Shown in pieces: positions 53,261 to 60,935 of a DNA stretch of 64,000 bases. Position 1 is the first letter of the stretch; the number at the start of each line of letters is the position of its first letter. The position numbers were made by a program, and so were the translations under genes. A model generated the notes under the pieces. The model was not told the origin of the DNA and made no database searches. It saw nothing but the letters and a program-made list of their open reading frames with translations. The stretch is from Paenibacillus hamazuiensis (GTDB taxonomy: Bacteria; Bacillota; Bacilli; Paenibacillales; NBRC-103111): contig NZ_JALRMO010000001.1 of the NCBI RefSeq assembly GCF_023276405.1, forward strand, positions 3,162,001 to 3,226,000, written 5' to 3'.

Positions 53261-54501
53261 TTGGATGCGATTCGTACTTGCTGCGCCGGCCTCGATGTTC
53301 ATCAGGCCAACGTTGTTGTTTGCTTGTTAAAAGGCCCTCTTCATCAAAAGCCGACGAAAGTGATTCGGGAGTTTTCTACGGTACTCTCCGGCCTGCTCGA
53401 ACTAGCCGACTGGCTCACTGAAGAAGGATGCACAGAGATCGCCATGGAAAGCACCGGCATCTTCTGGCAACCTGTTTACAATGTACTTGAAGCTTCTTGC
53501 ACCATCACTCTGGCCAACGCTGCCCATATTAAAGCCATCAAAGGCCGTAAAACCGATATGAAAGATGCCCAATGGATCGCAGAACTTCATCGGTGCGATT
53601 TAATCCGCGGCAGCTTTGTGCCTCCTGTGGAAATCCGCGAATTGCGAGATTTGACGAGATACCGCAAAAAACTCGTTGGGCACGCTACCGCCGAAAGAAA
53701 CCGCATCTTGAAGGTTCTCGAGATGGCTAACATTAAGCTCTCCACCTTTATGAGCGATGTTTTTGGCGTTTCCGGCCGTCTCATGCTTCAAGCTCTTGTG
53801 AATGGCGAAGTTATTGAACCCGCGCAAATCGCCGATCTTGCCAAAGCCTCTCTGCGCTCCAAGATTCCGCAACTCGTTTCTGCTCTCAATGGTCGCGTCA
53901 CCAAACACCATCGTTCCATGATCGCTAGATCGCTCAAACATCTCGAATTTCTCGAACAATCCATCGCTGAGTTAGAGGCCGACATGGAAGTATACTTCGC
54001 ACCGTATCAGCGGCAATTAGAGCTATTGGATAGTATTCCTGGTGTTGGCGAGCATACCGCCAAGATCATCTTGGCTGAACTGGGAACGGATATGTCTGTA
54101 TTTCCCACGGAGATGCACCTATCTTCTTGGGCAGGGCTTAGTCCGGGCAATAATGAGAGTGCCGGTAAAAAAAAAGTACTACCATAACCAAAGGCGATAA
54201 AATTCTTAAGTCTGCTCTCACAGAAGCAGCCTGGGCCGCCAGCAACACGAAATCCTACTTAGGTGCAAAGTTCTGGTCCATTACAAGTCGGCGCGGGAAA
54301 AACAAGGCTGTCATTGCGATCGCCCATAAGATTCTAGTCATTGCGTACCACATCCTATTGAAGAACGAACCGTACAAAGAACTTGGTGCGGACTATTTAG
54401 AGAAACGACGAAGCATTTCCAAGGAAGAGCTAATGATTCGTAGGCTACAAAAATTAGGTTACTCGATACAAAAAGTAGACGAACTTCCCTCAACCAGTTA
54501 G
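53261..54501 (+). pseudogene. IS110 transposase, interrupted by a -1 frame change at A9
   Basis: From TTG 53261 (AAAGGA 8 nt upstream) the first frame has the DEDD catalytic part (CAGLDVHQANVVV, MESTGIFWQPVY, KTDMKDAQWIAELH), a helical middle and the transposase-20 serine region (SIPGVGEHTAKII, SSWAGLSPGNNESAGK), then stops at 54185-54187. At 54177-54185 nine A residues would allow a -1 slip, after which a coherent C-terminus continues (STTITKGDKILKSALTEAAW) to the stop at 54499. Total about 413 residues, normal for the family. It is a mutation, an assembly error or recoding; the motifs are otherwise intact. Confidence 0.75.
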
Positions 54502-54622
54502 GCTCTTTTAAAAAATATTCATTATGGGGACCGGGCATCCTATTGCCTTTTTTCGGCTTTTGACCTCATTTCAATCCATTTTCTCTTCGAAGTGACCTCG
54601 AGCTAAACGTTATTTTCCCATC

Positions 54623-54905
54623 AAATCCCCCCACCGGGGGGACCCCAGGCTTCCGAAGCTGGCTTTGCTCCGCAAAGCCCTCAAGGCGCTCGGCCACCCT
54701 GGACCCGCCCGCAGGGAGTGACTGCTCGCTTCTAATTCGCGTTTGTCGGGGAGTAGGCTTTTTACCTTCGGGTAAAACGCCTACTCCCCGACACGCATAT
54801 CTTTCGGAGTGCAGACGTTGGAAGTTCATACGTGCCTTAGGCCCGCGTTTGTCCGGTACGTATTCGGCTGTCGCCAAAATTGTACCGGATACGCTTCGCT
54901 ACCAG
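54623..54905 (+). repeat. Paired-hairpin module, copy C
   Basis: Head almost identical to copy A over about 100 bp, then CTGCTCGCTTCTAATTCGCG, hairpin 54744-54793 (TGTCGGGGAGTAGGC/GCCTACTCCCCGACA plus TTTTACC/GGTAAAA and a TTCG loop), the spacer with CGTGCCTTAGGCCCGCG, and hairpin 54850-54891 (TCCGGTAC/GTACCGGA). The stems share almost no inner sequence with those of copy A. Confidence 0.8.
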
Positions 54906-54926
54906 CGGAAAGCAACATAGCACATC

Positions 54927-54957
54927 AAAAAAACCGCCCCCCTAGGTGGAGAACGGC
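54927..54957 (-). terminator. Terminator of the CBS-domain gene
   Basis: Imperfect GCCGTTCTCC/GGGGGGCGGT stem followed by TTTTTTTG on the minus strand. Confidence 0.65.
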
Positions 54958-54976
54958 TTGACTGGATGAAACCGGA

Positions 54977-55429
54977 TTATTTCATGGTAACGGCTTGCTT
55001 GTCGCTTTTGTCCTGCTCGGAAATTTTGCTGAGCGCTTCACCGGCTTCGTCTTCGAAAATGTTGCGAACGGCCAAATCGCCGATCGACACGACGCCGACG
55101 AGTTTTCCGTTTTCGCAAACCGGCAGACGACGGATTTGGTGCTGGGCCATCATTTTAGCGGCTTCGTCCACCGTCGTTTCCGGAGAGGCGCAAACCGTTT
55201 CGTGGCTCATCACCTGCTCTACCGAAGCGGAACCTTCCCTTTTCTCGGCGTAACCGCGCAGTACAAGGTCACGGTCCGTGACACAGCCGATCAATTTGTT
55301 GTTGTCGTCGACGACAGGTATAAAGCCGGTGTCTTCCTGCTTCATCTTTACGGCAATTTCGTATACGTTATCCTTGAGCGTTACTGTGGCGCAGTCCGTC
55401 GTCATGATTTCCTTTAACATTTTGGACAT
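54977..55429 (-). CDS. CBS-domain protein
   Basis: 150 residues with two CBS motifs: about 5-60 (MTTDCATVTLKDNVYEIAV, FIPVVDDNNKLIGCVTDRD) and about 72-130 (MSHETVCASPETTVDEAAK, RLPVCENGKLVGVVSIGDL). Tandem CBS pairs bind adenine nucleotides. A stand-alone pair of this size is common as a stress or energy sensor. AAGGAGGATTTCCA precedes the ATG. It lies downstream of the M20 gene. Confidence 0.93.
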   Translation of the reverse strand: MSKMLKEIMTTDCATVTLKDNVYEIAVKMKQEDTGFIPVVDDNNKLIGCVTDRDLVLRGYAEKREGSASVEQVMSHETVCASPETTVDEAAKMMAQHQIRRLPVCENGKLVGVVSIGDLAVRNIFEDEAGEALSKISEQDKSDKQAVTMK

Positions 55430-55526
55430 TGGAAATCCTCCTTCTCGAGTTTTAAAAAGCGGCAGAGGCTATCCCCGCGCTTCTTCTAGATTTCCCCGAG
55501 AAGGACGGCCGCATGCGGACATACGT

Positions 55527-56711
55527 TTAGCACATATCGGATTCGTTCATATAATCAAGCGCCATGCCGATCAGCAGCTTGGCCGCATGGCTCATCGCTT
55601 CCTCATCGATATCGAAGCGCGGATGGTGATGCGGGTATTCCGCTTGCTTGCCGGCGTTCCCCGCACCTACGAACATAAAGCACCCGGGTTTATGCTGCAA
55701 ATAATAAGAAAAATCTTCTCCGGCCATAATCAGCGGGCTTTCCGAGATGGCGTCCTTGCCGAGCAGCTGCGTTCCGACCTTGAAAAAGCGGCGCGCCTCC
55801 GCGTCGTGGTTGATGAGCGGCGGATACCCGTACTTATAGTCGAGCTCATAAGAGGCGCCGAACATCGAACATGTTGACGCTACGATCCGCTCCATCCGTT
55901 CCTTGACAGCTTCTCTAAGATCGGGGTTAAACGTCCTGACCGTGCCGATCAGCCTTGTCGTTTCGGCGATGACGTTAAAGCTGGTCCCCCCGTGAAACGA
56001 TCCGACCGATACAACGCAAGCCTCGGTAGGATCTGCCGTACGGCTGACGATCGTCTGCAGGTTTACGACAAGATGGGAGGCGATGACGATGCTGTCGATC
56101 GTTTGATGCGGCAAACCGCCGTGGCCTCCCTTTCCTTTAATATCGATCACGAACTCATCCGCCGCGGCCATAAACGGTCCCGGCCTCGTCGCTGCGGTTC
56201 CGACGGGAAACGGGGTCCACAGATGAACGCCGTAAACGGCGTCGACACCGTCCAGCGCCCCGTCGCGAATCATCGGAAGCGCACCTCCGGGACTGACCTC
56301 TTCGGCAGGTTGGAACAAAAACACCACGTTGCCCGGGATTTGCTCCCTGATCTGCGACAATGTCCGGGCTACTCCGAGCAGTGTTGACGTATGCGCGTCA
56401 TGACCGCAGGCATGCATAACCCCCGGATTTTTCGAGGCGTATTCGCACGACTTTTCATCCTGAATCGGCAGCGCGTCAATGTCGGCTCGCAAAGCTACGG
56501 TCGGACCGGGCCTGCCCCCCTGAAGGAAGCCGACGACGCCGTGGCCGCCTATCCCTGTTTTCACATCGATTCCCCATTGCCCAAGCCTGGCTGCGATAAA
56601 CCCGGCCGTCTCCGCTTCCTGAAACGAAAGCTCGGGATGCTCGTGCAAATACCGGCGCCATTCCACCATTTGCGGAAAATTTTTTTGTATCGCTTGAACG
56701 AGTTCGTCCAT
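55527..56711 (-). CDS. M20-family amidohydrolase (HipO/AmhX-like)
   Basis: 394 residues from ATG 56711, preceded by CCGGAGGTTG; an upstream in-frame ATG at 56744 lacks such a site. Metal-binding and dimer motifs: RADIDALPIQDE, HACGHDAHTS, PAEEVSPGGA, GKGGHGGLPHQTID and AGEDFSYYLQHKPG. The family removes acyl groups from amino acids or hydrolyses N-acetyl-diaminopimelate or auxin-like conjugates. The dapL-type partner is absent, so a general peptidase/aminoacylase role is favoured. Divergent from yugN. Confidence 0.93.
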   Translation of the reverse strand: MDELVQAIQKNFPQMVEWRRYLHEHPELSFQEAETAGFIAARLGQWGIDVKTGIGGHGVVGFLQGGRPGPTVALRADIDALPIQDEKSCEYASKNPGVMHACGHDAHTSTLLGVARTLSQIREQIPGNVVFLFQPAEEVSPGGALPMIRDGALDGVDAVYGVHLWTPFPVGTAATRPGPFMAAADEFVIDIKGKGGHGGLPHQTIDSIVIASHLVVNLQTIVSRTADPTEACVVSVGSFHGGTSFNVIAETTRLIGTVRTFNPDLREAVKERMERIVASTCSMFGASYELDYKYGYPPLINHDAEARRFFKVGTQLLGKDAISESPLIMAGEDFSYYLQHKPGCFMFVGAGNAGKQAEYPHHHPRFDIDEEAMSHAAKLLIGMALDYMNESDMC

Positions 56712-56844
56712 CGCTTTCAACCTCCGGAGCCTTCCTGACATCAAGAATGCTAATTTCTCTTATTTTAGCAAAATGGGCTGACCGTTTCATCCCGGTGTCA
56801 CATATATTTCATATTTTCGTGCGGCGCAAAGCTTTGCATGAGGG

Positions 56845-56873
56845 TTGCACAAGTTAGGGAAACATACTATCAT
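56845..56873 (+). promoter_or_regulatory. Sigma-A promoter of yugN-ftsW
   Basis: TTGCAC, 17-nt spacer, TATCAT, 50 nt before the GTG start at 56924. Confidence 0.7.
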
Positions 56874-56923
56874 GAATAAAGATATGGGGTACATAACGAC
56901 TGAAAACATTAGGAGGTCTTTCC

Positions 56924-57271
56924 GTGATTATTGAAAATAGCGGTTTAAAAGGAATCAAAAGCGACCTGGCCCATCTGGACAAAGCGACCGAAAAACTCGG
57001 CTTCGTCCGTTGGCAGTGGGAATATTACCGCGCTACTTACGACTTGAAAATTGAAGATAAAACGACTTCCAACGATTATTTTTTAAGAGTAAACGTTCGT
57101 GTCGAATCGGGAAAACTGGAGTCGCCGTACGCCATTCTCTATGTCGAAGACGTATACATCGGACGCGCTACGTTCCCGCACGGACTCGATTACGCATCTC
57201 CTATTCCGGATCAAGTCATGAAAACGGCGCAGCACAAGCTGGCTGAACTGAAAAAAGCGTTAACCGAATAA
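56924..57271 (+). CDS. yugN: YugN-like family protein
   Basis: 115 residues. GTG 56924 follows TTAGGAGGTC. The pattern GLKGIKSDLAHLDKATEKLG, then QWEYYRATYDLKIED and a C-terminal PHGLDYASPIP matches the YugN-like family, small proteins of unknown function restricted mainly to Bacillales. It is 13 nt upstream of the ftsW-like gene and shares its promoter at 56845-56873. Confidence 0.85.
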   Translation: MIIENSGLKGIKSDLAHLDKATEKLGFVRWQWEYYRATYDLKIEDKTTSNDYFLRVNVRVESGKLESPYAILYVEDVYIGRATFPHGLDYASPIPDQVMKTAQHKLAELKKALTE

Positions 57272-57284
57272 ACGGGGATTTCGC

Positions 57285-58421
57285 ATGAGCCCTCCGCGCA
57301 GAGGAACACCCGATTTCCTGCTGTTGTTTTTAGCCTTTACGTTGGTTTGTTTCGGTCTCGCGATGGTGTTCAGCGCCAGCATGGCATACGAAAAAAACGA
57401 TCCATGGTACCTTACGGTCAGACAAGCCATGTTCATCGCGATCGGCACGGTCGGCATGTTTTTTTGCATGAATGTCCATTATACCAAGTTTAAAAAATGG
57501 GTTGTCCCTTTTTTTGTCGCCGTCGTCATCATGCTGCTGGCGGTTCCGGTCGTCGGAAAGGAAGTCAACGGCGCGAAGAGCTGGTTTTACATTGGCTCCT
57601 TCGGCATCCAGCCGTCCGAATTCGCCAAGCTGGCGGTGATCGTTTATCTCGCATCGCTCATCAGCAAAAAAGAAGAGAAAATCCGCGACTTTCAAAAGGG
57701 CCTTATGCCGGCCCTGATAATTTTGGCATTTGTCGCCGGGCTGATTATGATGCAGCCGGACCTCGGATCGACGATGATTTTGCTGATGGGGGCGGGAATC
57801 GTTATTATCGTCGGCGGAGCGAATTTGAAACATATTTTCATGCTCAGCGCCGCCGGCGGCGCTTTTCTCAGCTTATTCGTAACCATTTACCTGCTTACTT
57901 CCAAAGAACACAGCTACCGGGTCGACCGGTTTACGTCGTTTCTGGATCCGTGGGCCGATCCGCTTGATAAAGGTTATCATCTGATACAATCTCTATATGC
58001 CTTCGGCCACGGCGGCATTACCGGAGCAGGGTTCGGACAAAGCATCCAAAAGCTGCACTACTTGCCCGCGGCGCACAACGATTTTATTTTTTCCATTATA
58101 GGGGAAGAGCTTGGCTTTATCGGAAGCTCCCTGTTTCTCCTCGTCTACCTGCTTTTTCTGTGGAGAGGGCTTCTCATTGCACTGCGCTGCAAAGAAACGT
58201 TCGGCACGCTGACCGGCGTAGGTATCGTAGGGATGATCGGCATCCAGGCGATCATCAATATCGGCGGGGTTACCGGCAGCATTCCGCTGACAGGCGTCAC
58301 ACTTCCGCTCATCAGCTATGGCGGCTCGTCGATGATCATCACGCTCGTCAGCCTCGGCGTCCTGCTGAGCATTTCACGGGATCATAACAAACCTGAAAAA
58401 GAAACAACAAAAAGAGCCTGA
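57285..58421 (+). CDS. FtsW/RodA/SpoVE-family peptidoglycan polymerase
   Basis: 378 residues, about ten membrane helices. SEDS signatures: VFSASMAYEK near the N-terminus, GAKSWFYIGSFGIQPSEFAK, MMQPDLGSTMI, HNDFIFSIIGEELGFIG and PLISYGGSSM near the C-terminus. These proteins polymerise glycan chains from lipid II together with a class B PBP. The sequence is closer to FtsW/SpoVE than to RodA by the GAKSW and PLISYGGSS features, but I cannot tell division from sporulation use. It follows yugN; its stop codon is inside the terminator stem. Confidence 0.93.
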   Translation: MSPPRRGTPDFLLLFLAFTLVCFGLAMVFSASMAYEKNDPWYLTVRQAMFIAIGTVGMFFCMNVHYTKFKKWVVPFFVAVVIMLLAVPVVGKEVNGAKSWFYIGSFGIQPSEFAKLAVIVYLASLISKKEEKIRDFQKGLMPALIILAFVAGLIMMQPDLGSTMILLMGAGIVIIVGGANLKHIFMLSAAGGAFLSLFVTIYLLTSKEHSYRVDRFTSFLDPWADPLDKGYHLIQSLYAFGHGGITGAGFGQSIQKLHYLPAAHNDFIFSIIGEELGFIGSSLFLLVYLLFLWRGLLIALRCKETFGTLTGVGIVGMIGIQAIINIGGVTGSIPLTGVTLPLISYGGSSMIITLVSLGVLLSISRDHNKPEKETTKRA

Positions 58422-58437
58422 TTTCGATCAAGGCTCT
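58413..58437. terminator. Terminator between ftsW-like and asp23 paralogue
   Basis: AGAGCCTGAT/ATCAAGGCTCT hairpin with TTCG loop overlapping the stop codon; A-run and T-rich tail make it usable in both directions. Confidence 0.85.
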
Positions 58438-58458
58438 CTTTCATTTTCATTGAAGCTA

Positions 58459-58842
58459 TTATTTAACGCGCTGCGGGTCTTCCAGTGCAAGCTCCTCTTC
58501 TTTAAAGGCCACGCCTTCCACCTTCACGTTTACTTCCACCACCGTCAATCCGGTCATATTCTCCACCGCTTCACGGACGTTTTCCTGCAAATGACGGCAA
58601 ACTTCCTGTATCTTGCTTCCGTAATTGACAATGACCCTCAGGTCAATAGCCGCTTCCACCTGTCCCACTTCGACAGAAACACCTTTTTGCACGTTTTTGC
58701 CGCTCAGTCGTTTGGCAAGACCTTCCGAAATACCGCCCGACATTGCAGCCACCCCGGGAGTCTCCAGCGCTGCCAGACCAGCGATTGTAGATACGACATC
58801 ATCGGAAATGCGGATAAGTCCTGGTTCTAATTGTTCGGACAT
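58459..58842 (-). CDS. Asp23/Gls24 family protein, second copy
   Basis: 127 residues from ATG 58842 (AAGGAGTTGATCCC); a frame reaching 58911 has no ribosome site. RISDDVVSTIAGLAALETPG and AIDLRVIVNYGSKIQEVCRH are the family marks, as in the YloU paralogue at 13717. It is a YqhY-type protein; the Bacillus relative lies near fatty-acid genes. Here it faces the ftsW-like gene and stands 79 nt downstream of the SDR gene. Confidence 0.9.
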   Translation of the reverse strand: MSEQLEPGLIRISDDVVSTIAGLAALETPGVAAMSGGISEGLAKRLSGKNVQKGVSVEVGQVEAAIDLRVIVNYGSKIQEVCRHLQENVREAVENMTGLTVVEVNVKVEGVAFKEEELALEDPQRVK

Positions 58843-58921
58843 GGGATCAACTCCTTCATGGGTTATACCCCTATTGTAATGTGTTGGCAAACGGAACGCA
58901 AGGACGCTCATGATTACTTCC

Positions 58922-59707
58922 TTATAAAGCTTTCACCGCGCCGCCGTCGACATAAAATACGGAACCGGTCATATAGCTGTTCAGCGGAGAAAGCAGAAAA
59001 GCCGATATTGCGGCAAGCTCCGCAGGTTCTCCATACCGGCCGAGCGGGATATCCTTGCGCAGATGTTCGCGAAGCTGCTCGACCGATATGCCTTCCCTGG
59101 CCGCGCGTGCGGAATCGAGCTCGTCCAGCCGATCCGTCATGATTCGCCCCGGACATACCGTGTTCAGCAGTATGCGGTCTTCCGCAAGTTCACCGGCCAG
59201 CGTCTTCATGAGACCCAAAACGCCGGTTCGAAATACGTTGGACAAGACGAGCCCGGGAAGAGGCGTTTTTACCGAAGTCGAGGCGATTGTCACGACATTG
59301 CCTCCGTTTTCCTTCATCAGCGGATAAAACCCTCTCACAAGCCTTACGACGCTCATCAGCGTCGTTTGGAACGCCTTTTCCCACGCCTCGTCATCGAACG
59401 ACAGGAAGCTGCCGGCCGGAGGTCCCCCTGCGTTGCAAACGAGCGCATCTACGCGGCCGAAAGCTTCGGAGGCCGTATCCACAAGACGCGAAATATGATC
59501 TTTGTCGCTCACATCGGCGGCGACGGCGATCACTTCGACGCGGTGCTTGCTGCGGATGAGCTCGGCCACTTCTTCGATGCGGCTCAGCTCTCTGCTGCAC
59601 AGGAGCAGGTTTGCCCCCTCCTCCGCAAGCTGCTCGGCGACAGCCCGGCCCAGTCCTTTGCTTGATGCGGTAACGACCGCATGTTTTCCTTTCAGCTTTA
59701 AATCCAT
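58922..59707 (-). CDS. SDR-family protein with degenerate catalytic tetrad
   Basis: 261 residues from ATG 59707. A Rossmann fold with TASSKGLGRAVAEQLAE (Gly motif) and NAGGPPAG, C-terminal GSVFYVDGGAVKAL. The expected active-site YxxxK is replaced by SNVFR, so Tyr and Lys are missing. This is typical of the 'beta-ketoacyl-reductase-like' SDR subgroup without a standard tetrad. It may bind NAD(P) but a normal ketoreductase mechanism is doubtful. Divergent from the antiporter gene. Confidence 0.88.
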   Translation of the reverse strand: MDLKLKGKHAVVTASSKGLGRAVAEQLAEEGANLLLCSRELSRIEEVAELIRSKHRVEVIAVAADVSDKDHISRLVDTASEAFGRVDALVCNAGGPPAGSFLSFDDEAWEKAFQTTLMSVVRLVRGFYPLMKENGGNVVTIASTSVKTPLPGLVLSNVFRTGVLGLMKTLAGELAEDRILLNTVCPGRIMTDRLDELDSARAAREGISVEQLREHLRKDIPLGRYGEPAELAAISAFLLSPLNSYMTGSVFYVDGGAVKAL

Positions 59708-59723
59708 ACTCGTCATCCTTTCG

Positions 59724-59752
59724 TTTACTTTGCCAGCATTTCCCTGTATATT
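59724..59752 (+). promoter_or_regulatory. Sigma-A promoter of the antiporter gene
   Basis: TTTACT, 17-nt spacer, TATATT, about 65 nt before the TTG start. Confidence 0.6.
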
Positions 59753-59818
59753 AAAAAGGGTTTATTATCATGCCAAATGGAAATGGTAAGATATACTATA
59801 TCACAAGAGGTGTTTGCA

Positions 59819-60871
59819 TTGAAACTGAACGGCTTTACCATCGGACTTGCCGCCAGCTTTATTTTGAGCGCGGTTGCCCATTATGTGGGGAGTCCCGTAT
59901 TTTCGACTACTTTGCAATTCGTCATTTCCTGCGTAGCTATCGTTTTCGTTGCCGGTTTCCTCGGCAAAGCGACCGAAAGCGTGGCCCACTATGCAGGGGA
60001 ACGCTTGGGCGGATTTCTCAACGCCACCTTCGGCAACGCCGCCGAGCTGATTATCGCGATATTTCTCGTCAAGGACGGGCTGTTTACGATCGTCAAAGCC
60101 AGCTTGACCGGCGCAATCATCGGCAACCTGCTGCTTGTGCTCGGACTCAGCTTGTTTCTTGGCGGCTTGAAATACAAGGAACAGAAGTTTAATCAAAACT
60201 TGGCCAGCTACAACGCGTCGCTCATGCTGCTCGGCTGCATCGCCCTGTTCGTCCCCGCCATCTTCGCAGGCAGCCTGACCACAGGCGAAAAAGGCAACTT
60301 CAGCATGGTCGTTTCCATCCTGCTGATCGCCGCTTATTTGCTGTGGCTGTATTTCTCCATGGTCACGCACAAAAACGAACTGGCGGACGAAGTGATCGAG
60401 CATGGCGAAGCCGCCTGGTCCAAAAGCACATCCGTGCTGTTTCTGGTGCTCGCTACGGCGATGGTCGCCTTCGAAAGCGAATGGCTCGTCAGCACCGTGG
60501 AATCGTTCAGCCATCAGTTCGGGCTGTCGGAGCTGTTCATGGGCGCCTTCCTGATCGCGATCATCGGCAACGCCGCCGAGCACAGCGCCGCGATCCTGAT
60601 GGCGCGGAAAAACCGTATCGGTGCCGCCGTCGAAATCGCGGTCGGCAGCAGCCTGCAAATCTCGCTGTTCGTCGCACCCGTGCTCGTCCTCGTCAGCTTC
60701 CTGTTCGGCAACCCGATGAATCTCGTCTTCTCGACCTTCGAAGTCGCGGCGATCGGTGTCGCGGTCGTGATCGCGAAATCGATCTCGCAGGACGGTCGGA
60801 CCAACTGGTACGAAGGTCTTTTGCTGCTTGTGGTCTACGTCATTTTAGGCGTCGCTTTTTATTTGGTGTAG
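59819..60871 (+). CDS. cax: Ca2+/H+ antiporter, CaCA family (Cax)
   Basis: 351 residues. TTG 59819 follows AAGAGGTG; an ATG at 59777 has no ribosome site. About eleven membrane helices in two inverted halves, each with the alpha-repeat signature: FGNAAELIIAIF (about residue 75) and IGNAAEHSAAIL (about 240), whose glutamates bind Ca2+. An acidic loop (about 185-200, KNELADEVIEHGE) parts the halves. It exports Ca2+ using the proton gradient. Its own terminator was the target of the IS1182-like element. Confidence 0.92.
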   Translation: MKLNGFTIGLAASFILSAVAHYVGSPVFSTTLQFVISCVAIVFVAGFLGKATESVAHYAGERLGGFLNATFGNAAELIIAIFLVKDGLFTIVKASLTGAIIGNLLLVLGLSLFLGGLKYKEQKFNQNLASYNASLMLLGCIALFVPAIFAGSLTTGEKGNFSMVVSILLIAAYLLWLYFSMVTHKNELADEVIEHGEAAWSKSTSVLFLVLATAMVAFESEWLVSTVESFSHQFGLSELFMGAFLIAIIGNAAEHSAAILMARKNRIGAAVEIAVGSSLQISLFVAPVLVLVSFLFGNPMNLVFSTFEVAAIGVAVVIAKSISQDGRTNWYEGLLLLVVYVILGVAFYLV

Positions 60872-60907
60872 TCGTGTAATTGACCTCGCATCCGAATCGG
60901 AAAAAAA

Positions 60908-60935
60908 GAGTAACCTTCGCGAAGAAAGGTTACTC
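60908..60935. terminator. Terminator stem-loop, left copy of IS target duplication
   Basis: GAGTAACCTT/AAGGTTACTC, 10-bp perfect stem, preceded by an A-run. The same 28 bp recur at 62480-62507 on the other side of the IS element. Confidence 0.92.

Larger units (their letters stand above)
53100..54545 (+). mobile_element. IS110-family insertion sequence (ends approximate)
   Basis: A transposase reading frame with DEDD RuvC-like and serine-active-site motifs, plus a 160-bp non-coding left end with two stem-loops. IS110 elements lack clear terminal repeats, so the limits are estimates. The coding frame is interrupted once at an A9 run. Confidence 0.8.
54502..54976. other. Intergenic region after IS110
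   Basis: No gene. It holds the IS right end and one complete paired-hairpin module (54623-54905), then the terminator of the CBS-domain gene (about 54927-54957). Confidence 0.7.

Noticed and set aside
6661-54905. Integron attC sites as explanation for the variable hairpins
   Set aside because: Constant stem base and variable inner stem are similar in idea, but the RYYYAAC/GTTRRRY core sites and an integrase are absent.
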